A stretch of DNA of 29,887 bases from an uncultured Lachnospiraceae bacterium. Its GTDB lineage: Bacteria; Bacillota; Clostridia; Lachnospirales; Lachnospiraceae. How positions within the stretch are numbered: position 1 is the first letter of the stretch; every line of letters begins with the position of its first letter. The position numbers and the translations under genes were made by a program. The notes beneath the pieces are model-generated. The model was not told the DNA's origin, did no database searches, and was given only the letters and a program-made list of their open reading frames with translations. The stretch is from NCBI GenBank assembly GCA_910588875.1, contig CAJURT010000042.1, forward strand, positions 1 through 29,887, written 5' to 3'. Shown piece by piece: positions 7,211 to 14,402 of the stretch.

Positions 7211-9154
7211 TTACCTAATGCGCAGCAGCAAATCTCCCGCCTGTACGTTCTTTGCTTCTGTGGGCTCCACCCGCTCAAATTCGCCGAAATTCGCCACCAG
7301 CACAGGTGTTACCAGAGAATACCCTGCATCGTTAATAAGCTTCCTGTCAAACTCCAGGAGTTTCTGCCCCTGCTTCACCTCTTCCCCCGGCTCCACAAAG
7401 GCCTTGAACCCCTTCCCGCCAAGCTGCACCGTGTCCATTCCCACATGCATCAAGAGTTCCAGTCCGGTTGTTGTCGTGAGGCCAATGGCATGCCCCGTAG
7501 GAAATAATGCGGAAATTGTTCCGTCCGCCGGCGCATAGAGCACCCCTTCCTCCGGTTCAATGGCTGCCCCCAGCCCCAAGACCCCTGAGGAAAATGCCTC
7601 GTCTTTCACCTCTGACAGCTTCATAACCTTCCCTTTCAGAGGACTTGCAAGCAGAATTTCTCCCTTCTTCGTATTTGCCGCTGTAACCTCTGTATTTGCC
7701 GCTGTAACCTCTGTATTTGTCGTTTCAGCCGTCTGCTTCACTTCCGCAGGGGCTTCATCCTTATAAAACAGCATTGTAAGAAGAAATCCCACTGCCATGG
7801 AAATGGCAATTCCTATAAAAGCCACAATGATATTTCCCATAGTCCCGTCCGGGTTCATCATATTGGGCAGTTCAAAAATTCCCATACCGCCCAGAATAAA
7901 TTTCCGGAAATTGCATTGGCCATAAAAAGCGCCGCCGATACCGCCTGCAATACAGCTAATAATAAACGGCTTCTTAAGAGGCAGCAAAATGCCGTAAATA
8001 GCCGGCTCTGTCACTCCGAAAATACCGGAGATAAAATTGGGGATTGCCATTTCTTTAAGCTTTTTATCCTTTGTCTTAAAGAAAATCGCCAGCACTACCG
8101 CAGAAGTCGCAAAAGTACATGCAAAGAACGGCATCATCACATTGTCATACCCCAGCGTCATCACATTGTTGATGTAAACGGGGATAAAGCCCCAGTGCAT
8201 ACCGAAGATAACAAGTATCTGCCAAGTAAAGCCTACAATCCCTCCTGCAAGCAGCGGGCTGAAACTGCGGATCATCAGTGTAAATTCCGAAATCAATGTA
8301 GAACCGAAGGTTGCAACCGGCCCTAAAAAAATCACGGATACAGGCAGGGTAACGAGCAGGGTCAGCATAGGTACAAAAAAGAACTTTACCAAATCCGGAA
8401 TGATCTTATTAAAAAGCTTTTCACATTTGGATGCAAACCACACCGCCAGAATAACAGGAATCACTGTTCCCGTATAATCCACGGAAATGACCGGGATACC
8501 GAAAAAGTCTATATAAACCGGAGACGCAAACATGGTTCCCGCCAGCAAGCTGTACAACGGCTCCATTCCTGCTGACAGGGTTCCCGCCTGGATGCCCGGA
8601 TAGCACATGGCACCGCCGACGGCCAGGCCAAGCATGGGCTTTAAACCGAATTTCTTTGCCGCCGTATAGCCCAGGAACAGGGGCAGGAAGGTGAAAAGAG
8701 CGTCGCCGGCCGCGTTGATAATCAGATAGCCGCCGCACTCGGCGCCATACAGCCCAAGAGCCACAAACAGCGTATTCAGGCCTTTTAGCATACCGCAGGC
8801 TGCCATAATGCCAAGAATGGGCTGAAAAATACCGGATACCGCATCAATCGCCCTGTCAAGAAGCCTTCCGGATTTTTGTTTTGCTGCCGGGGCGCTTCCC
8901 TCCTTTAAATCAATCAGTTCCATTACATCCTCAAACACCTCCGGCACATGGTTGCCGATCACTACCTGGTACTGTCCGCCGCTTTTCATTACGGTGACAA
9001 CACCCTCCATGTCTTTAAGCACATCATCCTTTGCAATCTTCTCATCCCTCAGTGTAAAGCGAAGACGTGTAATGCAGTGGACAAGCCCTGAAATATTTTC
9101 TTTAACACCAACATTTTTTACAATCTCCTTTGCCAGTTCATGGTATTTTCCCAT
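7211..9154 (-). CDS. bglF: Beta-glucoside PTS permease, EIIBCA fusion
   Basis: A 647-residue membrane transporter in B-C-A order. The EIIB domain (1-90) has phospho-Cys27 in LVHCITRLRF. The EIIC domain (about 105-460) has many hydrophobic segments, including GITRxx-type family motifs such as GVTEPAIYGILLPLKKP. A flexible linker with a 7-residue repeat (EVTAANT) follows at about 475-495, then the EIIA domain with phospho-His570 in LLMHVGMDTVQL. It imports and phosphorylates aryl-beta-glucosides or cellobiose-like sugars using phosphate from HPr. The ribosome binding site GGAGGG is 7 bases upstream. Its promoter and leader are resolved at 9214-9324. No BglG antiterminator gene is present here; the neighbouring regulator is of MurR/RpiR type. 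Confidence 0.95.
   Translation of the reverse strand: MGKYHELAKEIVKNVGVKENISGLVHCITRLRFTLRDEKIAKDDVLKDMEGVVTVMKSGGQYQVVIGNHVPEVFEDVMELIDLKEGSAPAAKQKSGRLLDRAIDAVSGIFQPILGIMAACGMLKGLNTLFVALGLYGAECGGYLIINAAGDALFTFLPLFLGYTAAKKFGLKPMLGLAVGGAMCYPGIQAGTLSAGMEPLYSLLAGTMFASPVYIDFFGIPVISVDYTGTVIPVILAVWFASKCEKLFNKIIPDLVKFFFVPMLTLLVTLPVSVIFLGPVATFGSTLISEFTLMIRSFSPLLAGGIVGFTWQILVIFGMHWGFIPVYINNVMTLGYDNVMMPFFACTFATSAVVLAIFFKTKDKKLKEMAIPNFISGIFGVTEPAIYGILLPLKKPFIISCIAGGIGGAFYGQCNFRKFILGGMGIFELPNMMNPDGTMGNIIVAFIGIAISMAVGFLLTMLFYKDEAPAEVKQTAETTNTEVTAANTEVTAANTKKGEILLASPLKGKVMKLSEVKDEAFSSGVLGLGAAIEPEEGVLYAPADGTISALFPTGHAIGLTTTTGLELLMHVGMDTVQLGGKGFKAFVEPGEEVKQGQKLLEFDRKLINDAGYSLVTPVLVANFGEFERVEPTEAKNVQAGDLLLRIR
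7671..7722. repeat. 21-bp in-frame tandem repeat in the EIIC-EIIA linker
   Basis: A 21-bp unit (GTATTTGCCGCTGTAACCTC plus one base) occurs about 2.5 times and encodes EVTAANT repeats. It keeps frame, so it only lengthens the flexible linker of the PTS protein. Confidence 0.85.
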
Positions 9155-9213
9155 AAGTATTCCCTCCTGATTTTAGTTACGCAATATCCCTTCCGACAGA
9201 CACTCTGGTATAC

Positions 9214-9254
9214 AATCAATTTCCGGCCTCTTAAATTGTGCCTGGAAATTGATT
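9214..9254 (-). promoter_or_regulatory. Leader stem-loop (11-bp perfect arms) in the PTS operon 5' UTR
   Basis: AATCAATTTCC (9214-9224) and GGAAATTGATT (9244-9254) are perfect inverted copies around 19 bases. The inner GGC/GCC can extend the stem past a one-base bulge, leaving a loop of about 12. It lies roughly 35-75 nt into the predicted transcript and 60 nt before the start codon. No U-run follows, so it is not a terminator. It could be an mRNA-stabilising structure, a protein-binding RNA element or a DNA operator. Confidence 0.6.
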
Positions 9255-9268
9255 TGGGCGTCCTGTGA

Positions 9269-9289
9269 AACAAAAACGTTCCTTTTGTT
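9269..9289. promoter_or_regulatory. Candidate operator at the PTS transcription start
   Basis: Inverted repeat AACAAAA (9269-9275) and TTTTGTT (9283-9289) with a 7-base spacer, ending where transcription should start (about 9289). Its position fits repression by the adjacent MurR/RpiR-type regulator; this assignment is inferred from location only. Confidence 0.45.
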
Positions 9290-9295
9290 AAATCG

Positions 9296-9324
9296 AATAT
9301 AGCATAAGCGTCCTTTTCCGGCAA
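9296..9324 (-). promoter_or_regulatory. Sigma-A promoter of the PTS-GH1 operon
   Basis: Minus strand TTGCCG (9319-9324), a 17-base spacer, then TATATT (9296-9301). The predicted start is near 9289, giving a leader of about 135 nt that contains the 9214-9254 stem-loop. Confidence 0.75.
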
Positions 9325-9364
9325 CGAATGCAAAGGAGATAGTTTCATCGTTTCAGAAATCATC

Positions 9365-9394
9365 AAAAAGAACCTCTGTCATTGTAACAGAGGT
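9365..9394 (-). terminator. Terminator behind the MurR/RpiR regulator gene
   Basis: Perfect 8-bp stem ACCTCTGT (9372-9379) with ACAGAGGT (9387-9394) and a 7-base loop. On the minus strand it is followed by TTCTTTTTG. It separates the regulator transcript from the PTS promoter immediately downstream, so the two units are transcribed separately. Confidence 0.82.
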
Positions 9395-9430
9395 CCAAAA
9401 TTTAAAAGTTTTCCCTTGTTTGCCTTTTCG

Positions 9431-10300
9431 TCATTCATCAACAATATTTTCCGTTTTGTCCAAAAGCAAATCCATGTGAGTCAGCATTTCCAGAGAGGAT
9501 TTTGCATGCTCCTCATAACAGCTTGCCAAAAGAAGGGAAAAGAAAATATCCAGCACATAAGTGGCGGCAGAAAAAGAGGTAATCACATCCAGGCTCAGAA
9601 GGGAATCCCGGTTGGGAAGTTCCACCACTTCATGGCACCATCTGCGGATTATCTGGTTATGAGGGCCCAGCAGACCCACCACATAATTGTTCGTTCCCTC
9701 CCGGAGATATTTTGCCATCTGAATGACAGTACGGTTGGCTCCGGTAAAACTGATTAAAAAGGCGATGGTCTTTTTATTCTTCCGGGCTGCCAGATAGTGG
9801 CCGTTAATGCTCTCATAGGCCGAGCACTCCAATCCCAAGGTGGCAAATTTAAATACCGCCGACTGCGCCAGGATGTAGCTGATGCCTGTACCATAGAGGT
9901 CGATGCACTCCGCCCTCTGAAGCACATTGTTGATCCGGTTCATGGCATTTTTGTCCAAGGCAAGCCGTGTGTTAGTCACCGCCTTGTCATAGATGGCAGG
10001 AAGAGTGTGAATGATGTCCGTATAGGTGCTTTGGTCCGTAATCGGCTCCCCCTCCAGCAGCTTGGAAAGACGATTTTTCTGATTGATTTCCTCCACAAGC
10101 TTCAGCTTGAATTCCTGATAACCAGCAAGGCCCAGCTTCTGGCTTAAACGCACTACAGTGGCCTTGCTGGTAAAGGAGGCCCGGGCCAGTTCTCCGCTTG
10201 ACATGCCCGGAATCTCATTCAGATGTTCCAGAATGTATCCGGCAACCTCTTTTTCGTGGTTTGTAAAACCGGCCTGTTCCTTTAACTTCTCCAAAAGCAT
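9431..10300 (-). CDS. MurR/RpiR family transcriptional regulator
   Basis: A 289-residue protein. Residues 1-75 are the RpiR-type helix-turn-helix (SSGELARASFTSKATVVRLSQKLGLAGYQEFK). Residues 110-270 are a SIS sugar-isomerase-like domain (IDLYGTGISYILAQ, ISFTGANRTVIQMAKYLRE) that binds phosphosugars as effectors. Such regulators respond to sugar phosphates made by the neighbouring enzymes, here most likely a beta-glucoside-6-phosphate product. The start at 10300 is chosen because AAAGGAG lies 8 bases upstream and the HTH domain starts there; the longer open frame upstream has no support. It has its own promoter and terminator and precedes the PTS operon on the same strand. Confidence 0.92.
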   Translation of the reverse strand: MLLEKLKEQAGFTNHEKEVAGYILEHLNEIPGMSSGELARASFTSKATVVRLSQKLGLAGYQEFKLKLVEEINQKNRLSKLLEGEPITDQSTYTDIIHTLPAIYDKAVTNTRLALDKNAMNRINNVLQRAECIDLYGTGISYILAQSAVFKFATLGLECSAYESINGHYLAARKNKKTIAFLISFTGANRTVIQMAKYLREGTNNYVVGLLGPHNQIIRRWCHEVVELPNRDSLLSLDVITSFSAATYVLDIFFSLLLASCYEEHAKSSLEMLTHMDLLLDKTENIVDE

Positions 10301-10434
10301 AGGGCATACTCCTTTCCGATATCCGCTGTAAAAGAAAGCCACAGCCGCCCCTCCATTTCGCCCGTGTGCCGGTTTACCGGACAGACGATAAAACTCCCTG
10401 TTAAGCAATAGCTGCCGTGGGCTTCCATGAATAC

Positions 10435-10462
10435 AGTATAGCATACGGCAAAAATATTTCAA
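10435..10462 (-). promoter_or_regulatory. Sigma-A promoter of the MurR/RpiR regulator gene
   Basis: Minus strand TTGAAA (10457-10462), a 16-base spacer, then TATACT (10435-10440). The predicted leader of about 128 nt contains no other gene. Confidence 0.65.
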
Positions 10463-10575
10463 TGTTTCTGACAGGAACCGATTACATATTCCATAAAATA
10501 CAAAGAAACCGCTGCCGCCCGGTAAGCGCAAGAGACACAACGATTTTATTTTCTATTTTCTATAATGATTTCCAT

Positions 10576-10604
10576 TTGCTTTTTGTGTACAGATTTAGTA
10601 TAAT
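10576..10604 (+). promoter_or_regulatory. Plus-strand sigma-A promoter in front of a short hairpin-terminator unit
   Basis: TTGCTT (10576-10581), a 17-base spacer, then a perfect TATAAT (10599-10604). The predicted start at about 10611 falls on the first base of a hairpin. No plus-strand open frame with a ribosome binding site follows before the terminator at 10704. Confidence 0.65.
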
Positions 10605-10610
10605 CAAATA

Positions 10611-10704
10611 GAAGAAACTGATTTCCCTTAAATCAATTTCTTCAGCCTTATTAATTATTTATACTCCCCTCAAAAAGCCAGGCAGCTCCCCTGCCTGGCT
10701 TTTT
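10611..10704 (+). ncRNA. Candidate small RNA of about 94 nt (novel)
   Basis: Directly behind a consensus-like promoter the transcript would begin with a 33-nt hairpin: GAAGAAA-C-TGATTT pairs with AAATCA-A-TTTCTTC around a 5-base loop, 13 pairs with one mismatch. A single-stranded A/U-rich stretch follows (10644-10675), then a 10-bp GC-rich terminator with a U-run. This promoter, 5' hairpin, linker and terminator layout is typical of bacterial small RNAs. It contains no start codon with a ribosome binding site. The alternative is that the promoter is inactive and only the terminator works, for the minus-strand NlpC gene. Confidence 0.5.
10671..10704. terminator. Bidirectional terminator (NlpC/P60 gene and candidate small RNA)
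   Basis: Perfect 10-bp stem AGCCAGGCAG (10676-10685) with CTGCCTGGCT (10691-10700) and a 5-base loop. T-runs flank it on both strands (10700-10704 on plus; complement of 10672-10676 on minus). It ends the leftward NlpC/P60 transcript and any rightward transcript from 10611. Confidence 0.9.
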
Positions 10705-10758
10705 CTACATTTTATTCTGTTTCATCTGGCTTTACTTCTTTCTTATTCCCTGGCTGCC

Positions 10759-11424
10759 TTACCCAAACATACTGACAATCTTAACCGGGGCACGGTAATT
10801 CCAGTCAGAAATCTTGATTCCTGTCCGGTAAGTAGAGGCATGTACAATCTGGCCATTGCCAATATACATTGCCACATGGTTGATATGGGAACCGCTGCCA
10901 TAAAAGATCAGATCCCCTGGCTGCATCTGGTTCGCACTGATTGCCCTGCCCTGGGTTGCCTGGGTTACGGAAGAACGGTTCATGCCAATGCCAGCCCCGT
11001 TCTGCATCACATATTTCACAAATCCGGAGCAGTCCACGCCGGTGTGGGGATCATTCCCGCCTGCCCGGTACGGGCCTCCCACAAACTGCAATGCATAGCT
11101 TACCACATTCTTCCTCGCCTCTGCGGCCTGGGCTGCCGCATCCCGGGCGGCTTGGGCCTCCGCCTCTGCCTGGGCCTTTGCCTTCGCCCGCTCCTGCACT
11201 TCCAGGTCCGGGCCGGAATCCGCCAAACCATCCTCCTCTGAAGCAGCCTCCATCACCGGGGAACTGCCTGCCCCCTCATTGTCCTTTGTATCTTCTATCT
11301 CTTCTTCCTCAACTTCATTCGCTTCCACCGCGATTGGCTCCGCATAGGAAAGAATCGGCGTTTTCCACATCATCACCCCAGCAGTCATCATCAACGCAGT
11401 TAGATATAATCCGGCTTTTCTCAT
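10759..11424 (-). CDS. Secreted NlpC/P60 cell-wall endopeptidase
   Basis: A 221-residue protein. The N-terminal signal peptide (1-28) ends at about SYA-EP. An acidic region (33-75) and an Ala/Glu/Lys-rich helical linker (76-105) precede the NlpC/P60 domain (106-221). Catalytic residues are visible: Cys132 in VDCSGFVKY, His183 in SHINHVAMYIG, and His195 in IVHASTYR. By family it cuts gamma-D-Glu-diamino acid bonds in peptidoglycan peptides. GGAG lies 7 bases before the ATG, and there is a strong promoter at 11506-11534. Terminators isolate it on both sides, so it is monocistronic. Short 10-bp-phased repeats next to the start may be a regulatory site. Confidence 0.93.
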   Translation of the reverse strand: MRKAGLYLTALMMTAGVMMWKTPILSYAEPIAVEANEVEEEEIEDTKDNEGAGSSPVMEAASEEDGLADSGPDLEVQERAKAKAQAEAEAQAARDAAAQAAEARKNVVSYALQFVGGPYRAGGNDPHTGVDCSGFVKYVMQNGAGIGMNRSSVTQATQGRAISANQMQPGDLIFYGSGSHINHVAMYIGNGQIVHASTYRTGIKISDWNYRAPVKIVSMFG

Positions 11425-11471
11425 CCTTTTTCTCCAATCCTCGACATCTGTTTTTTAATAATTGATTTCCA

Positions 11472-11500
11472 AATGTTACACAAATGTTAAATTTGTTACA
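11472..11500. repeat. Three 10-bp-phased GTTA(CA) repeats at the NlpC/P60 transcription start
   Basis: AAATGTTACA, CAAATGTTAA and ATTTGTTACA follow one another with GTTA at 11475, 11485 and 11495, exactly one helical turn apart. They lie at about +1 to +28 of the predicted transcript, so they could bind a regulator on one DNA face. They do not match the WalR spacing (TGTWAH-N5-TGTWAH) exactly. Confidence 0.5.
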
Positions 11501-11505
11501 CTTGC

Positions 11506-11534
11506 ATTATACAATTAAAACATTTCCACGTCAA
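11506..11534 (-). promoter_or_regulatory. Sigma-A promoter of the NlpC/P60 gene
   Basis: Minus strand TTGACG (11529-11534), a 17-base spacer, then a perfect TATAAT (11506-11511). The predicted start near 11499 gives a leader of about 75 nt. Confidence 0.85.
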
Positions 11535-11594
11535 CCCAATTGAAGAAAAATTTACAATTTCTTAAAAATTGCTTTCAAAAAAGAATCCTGCTCT

Positions 11595-11632
11595 ATATAA
11601 AATCAGGGCAGCAGCCACGCTACCGCCCTGAT
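11595..11632 (-). terminator. Terminator of the fbp-DUF1700 operon, overlapping the stop codon
   Basis: ATCAGGGC (11602-11609) pairs with GCCCTGAT (11625-11632) and is followed on the minus strand by TTTATATA. The TAG stop codon of the DUF1700 gene (11620-11622) lies inside the hairpin. The U-run is short, so strength is moderate. Confidence 0.65.
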
Positions 11633-12120
11633 CCGCCTCGTATCAGCCACATAACCAGTACCACCACCCCAATCACCGGGAGCAGGGGAATCACTATGCT
11701 CAAGATCCCTCCCACCACCATCAATACCAGGGTGACTACCATAATCACAATAACAATCCCCAAGAGTTTCCAGTACCATTTATTTAAGTCGTAATAGCGG
11801 ATGCCGCCGCCCTGCCGGTAGTTCCCACCTGCCCGGCCATTTCCGGAGAAACCGTCCCGGGATACATTCCCCTGTTCAGAATAGCCGTTAGAGTAGGAAT
11901 CATATGCCTCGTCCCCGGCGCCCGGCGTTGTGTCTATAATCGTTCGGGCAATCAGCCGGGGGCTTCCCAATTCCTCCATAATATCACTCTCTGAACGGCC
12001 TTTTCCCATCTCAGTGCGGATATATTCCTCATAATACCTGAGATTTTCCCGTATGGCTTCCGGCGGCACCTTACCGGAAAGGGCTTTTGTAAGCCCCTGT
12101 AAAAATTCCTCTTTATTCAT
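11620..12120 (-). CDS. DUF1700/HAAS domain membrane protein
   Basis: A 166-residue protein. Residues 1-65 match the HAAS (DUF1700) helical domain: MNKEEFLQGLTKAL, YYEEYIRTEMGKGRSE, IMEELGSPRLIARTII. A Gly/Ser/Asn-rich linker (66-105) is followed by two hydrophobic segments (about 115-140 and 143-160), so it sits in the membrane with the HAAS domain inside. HAAS proteins are usually paired with PadR-type regulators; none is visible here. GGAG lies about 6 bases before the ATG. The gene begins 19 bases after fbp, so it is co-transcribed with it. Confidence 0.85.
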   Translation of the reverse strand: MNKEEFLQGLTKALSGKVPPEAIRENLRYYEEYIRTEMGKGRSESDIMEELGSPRLIARTIIDTTPGAGDEAYDSYSNGYSEQGNVSRDGFSGNGRAGGNYRQGGGIRYYDLNKWYWKLLGIVIVIMVVTLVLMVVGGILSIVIPLLPVIGVVVLVMWLIRGGSGR

Positions 12121-12139
12121 CCTTATCTCCTCATGTCCC

Positions 12140-14074
12140 CTACCGCTGTTCCTTTATATCCCCGCGGCGGTAGGCTGCCACCAATTCCTTCAGATCCTCA
12201 ATCCGGCTCCTCAATTCCACCCCCCGGTCTGTATCTGCCACCATCACACGTTTTTTCGTCTTTTCTACAATTGACACTTTGGGGGTGCTCTCCTTTTTAG
12301 GATCAAAGGGCTTGTGCTCTGCCAGCGCCAGATGGTGGGAATTGTAAATCAAGGTGTAGCCCGCAATCCCGGTATGCTTCTGATAGGCCTTGGAAAGCCC
12401 GCCGTCTATAATAAACAGCCTCCCCCCTGCCTTTACCGGAGTCTCCCCGTCTTTAATCTTCACCGGCACATGCCCGTTGATAATATGGGTTCCTTCCCCG
12501 GAAAGCCCGAACTCAGCCAGGATGCGCTCACAGACTTCCGCTTTCTGGCTTAGCTGATAATAGGGATTCATCCGTTCCCGGTGGGTTGCCTTATCCTCCA
12601 CGAAATAATGCTCAAAGGTAGTCATCTTCTCCTTGCCAAACACAGGCGACTTGGCTCCGCACCACAGATACCACATCAGATCCATGGCATCCCTTTTCTC
12701 CGGATCCTCCTCTTTTAAGAAGTATGCCTTATGCACCTCCTCCGCGATGTAATCCATCAACGCCTTTCCGCTTAAATATTCCCCGTCACAATTCATCGCT
12801 TCAAAGTTCCCGTCTATCTTCATCGGGATGCACCCGTGATACAAAAGGTTTCCATTATAGCATTTGTAAAGGGCGCCATTGGAATACAGGAAACGGATAT
12901 GCTTGTGCAGAAGGCTGCTGTGCTTAAAAGAAAGAACCAGCGTGTGCAAAAGTTCCTGTTCCTCCCTTGTCAGCTTCAGCGGATCCGCCGGGTCAACGGT
13001 TGGGAAATCCATATCCAGCATCGGATATTCCTTTCCCGCCACCATTACTGTCCCGTTCTTGAAATCCACGCTTTCCAGAAGAAGCCTGTCTTCCATCTCA
13101 TATTCCGGATGACGCTTGATGATCTGCCCTTCCACCTTGAACTGGATAACCGCAATCGCCTTGTGCATCTTTGCCACCAGCCCCGGATCCACCACATCAT
13201 AGATATTCTCATCAAGGATCTTCGGCGTAAAACGGGTACAGGGATCATCCTTGTAAACCCGTGCCGCAAACATGGAAAGCGGCCGCAGGTTAATCCCATA
13301 GCCGTCCTCCAGCACATCAAAGCTGTTATAGCTGATGGCAATCCGCAGCACATTGCAGACACAGGCCTCGTTGCCGGTGGCTGCCCCCATCCAGGATACA
13401 TCATGGTTTCCCCATTGGATATCCACATCATGGAAATCCATCAGTTCCTCCATAATAATGTCTGCCCGGGGCCCCCGGTCAAAAATATCCCCGATAATGT
13501 GCAGGCTGTCAATGGTCAGGTTCTGAATCAGGTTGCACAACGCCACAATAAATGCCTCCGCCACCTGTGTATCGATCACACTGCGGATAATCTCATTGTA
13601 ATACACCCGCTTATTGTCATCATTATAATCCACATGAAGGAGTTCATCTATAATATAGGCAAACTCCTTCGGCATCTTCTTACGCACCTTGGAACGGGTA
13701 TATTTGGAGGAAACCTCTTTACATATCTGTACCAGCCGGTATATTGTGATCCGCTGCCAGTCCTCCGTGGCCTTCCCCGCCTGCTTAAACTTCGCCAGGT
13801 TCCGCTCCGGATAGTAGATCAGGTTAGCCAGTTCCACCTCTTCCTCCTCCTGGATAATATACCCAAAAGTATCCCTGATCTTCTCCCGGATAATCCCGGA
13901 AGCACTGCGGAGCAGATGGATAAATGCCTCATATTCCCCATGCAGGTCACTGAAAAAATACTCTGTCCCCTTTGGCAGGCCGCAAATCGCCACCAGGTTG
14001 ATAATCTCACTTGAAGCTGCCTTCACACTGGGATAATCCCTGCTCAATAATTGCAAATAAGCCAAATCTCTCAT
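12140..14074 (-). CDS. fbp: Fructose-1,6-bisphosphatase class III
   Basis: A 644-residue enzyme, the expected length of the Firmicutes-specific class III FBPase. Calcineurin-like metal motifs are intact: FFSDLHGEYEAF (~40-51), IGDIFDRGPRAD (~193-204), WGNHDVSWMGA (~221-231) and INGHVPVK near 500. The enzyme hydrolyses fructose-1,6-bisphosphate to fructose-6-phosphate in gluconeogenesis, in the cytoplasm. GGGAGG lies 5 bases before the ATG, and a GC-rich hairpin precedes it in the leader. The downstream DUF1700 gene is in the same transcript. No clear promoter could be placed between the gene and the tRNA-Val region; TACTATAG near 14140 is a weak candidate. Confidence 0.96.
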   Translation of the reverse strand: MRDLAYLQLLSRDYPSVKAASSEIINLVAICGLPKGTEYFFSDLHGEYEAFIHLLRSASGIIREKIRDTFGYIIQEEEEVELANLIYYPERNLAKFKQAGKATEDWQRITIYRLVQICKEVSSKYTRSKVRKKMPKEFAYIIDELLHVDYNDDNKRVYYNEIIRSVIDTQVAEAFIVALCNLIQNLTIDSLHIIGDIFDRGPRADIIMEELMDFHDVDIQWGNHDVSWMGAATGNEACVCNVLRIAISYNSFDVLEDGYGINLRPLSMFAARVYKDDPCTRFTPKILDENIYDVVDPGLVAKMHKAIAVIQFKVEGQIIKRHPEYEMEDRLLLESVDFKNGTVMVAGKEYPMLDMDFPTVDPADPLKLTREEQELLHTLVLSFKHSSLLHKHIRFLYSNGALYKCYNGNLLYHGCIPMKIDGNFEAMNCDGEYLSGKALMDYIAEEVHKAYFLKEEDPEKRDAMDLMWYLWCGAKSPVFGKEKMTTFEHYFVEDKATHRERMNPYYQLSQKAEVCERILAEFGLSGEGTHIINGHVPVKIKDGETPVKAGGRLFIIDGGLSKAYQKHTGIAGYTLIYNSHHLALAEHKPFDPKKESTPKVSIVEKTKKRVMVADTDRGVELRSRIEDLKELVAAYRRGDIKEQR

Positions 14075-14093
14075 CTTATCCTCCCATACATTC

Positions 14094-14116
14094 TGCCGGC
14101 CCTTCTCCCGCCGGCA
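14094..14116 (-). promoter_or_regulatory. Leader hairpin directly upstream of the fbp ribosome binding site
   Basis: TGCCGGC (14094-14100) and GCCGGCA (14110-14116) form a 7-bp GC-rich stem with a 9-base loop. On the minus strand the loop reads GGGAGAAGG, which itself resembles a ribosome binding site. It lies about 20 nt before the start codon. Its effect is unknown. Confidence 0.45.
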
Positions 14117-14218
14117 TTCATTCCTTTTTGAACATAAAACTATAGTACCATACTTTGCCGCGATTTCACACTAAAATTTTTTTAACGTTTAAACTTTAAA
14201 CTTTATCTATAAAAACCC

Positions 14219-14247
14219 TTGCCAAATACCGCCTTTTCGCTTATAAT
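14219..14247 (+). promoter_or_regulatory. Sigma-A promoter of tRNA-Val
   Basis: TTGCCA (14219-14224), a 17-base spacer, then TATAAT (14242-14247). The predicted start near 14254 is only about 3 nt before the mature tRNA. Confidence 0.85.
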
Positions 14248-14256
14248 ATTGGCCAT

Positions 14257-14329
14257 GGAGATATAGCTCAGCTGGGAGAGCATCTGCTTGACGTGTAGAG
14301 GGTCGTAGGTTCGAGTCCTATTGTCTCCA
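14257..14329 (+). tRNA. tRNA-Val (anticodon GAC)
   Basis: Complete cloverleaf. The acceptor GGAGATA pairs with TGTCTCC (one G-T pair), and the D arm contains GCTCAGCTGGGAGAGC. The anticodon stem TCTGC/GTAGA has loop TTGACGT, giving anticodon GAC, and the T arm has GGTTCGAGTCC. No CCA is encoded. It has its own promoter and is followed by a terminator-like hairpin. Confidence 0.95.
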
Positions 14330-14334
14330 TCCAT

Positions 14335-14377
14335 CCGGTAAAATGTGCTTTTATTATGTGCATTTTATCGGATTTTT
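14335..14377 (+). terminator. Terminator behind tRNA-Val
   Basis: CCGGTAAAATG (14335-14345) pairs with CATTTTATCGG (14361-14371), 11 bp with one G-T pair, followed by ATTTTT. Leaky read-through could feed the MBL hydrolase gene, for which no separate promoter is obvious. Confidence 0.75.
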
Positions 14378-14402
14378 AAATATTTCCGGGAGGTTACCTG
14401 CT

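Noticed and set aside
9118..9366. Minus-strand 82-codon frame across the PTS promoter and start
   Set aside because: It covers the promoter, operator and leader stem-loop and overlaps the PTS start; this is regulatory DNA.
12836..14014. Long plus-strand frame of 392 codons
   Set aside because: It is entirely antisense to fbp, with His/Ile/Leu-rich composition typical of a shadow frame.
14343..14402. Upstream extension of the MBL hydrolase frame
   Set aside because: It lies within the tRNA-Val terminator hairpin; the ATG at 14403 has the ribosome binding site.
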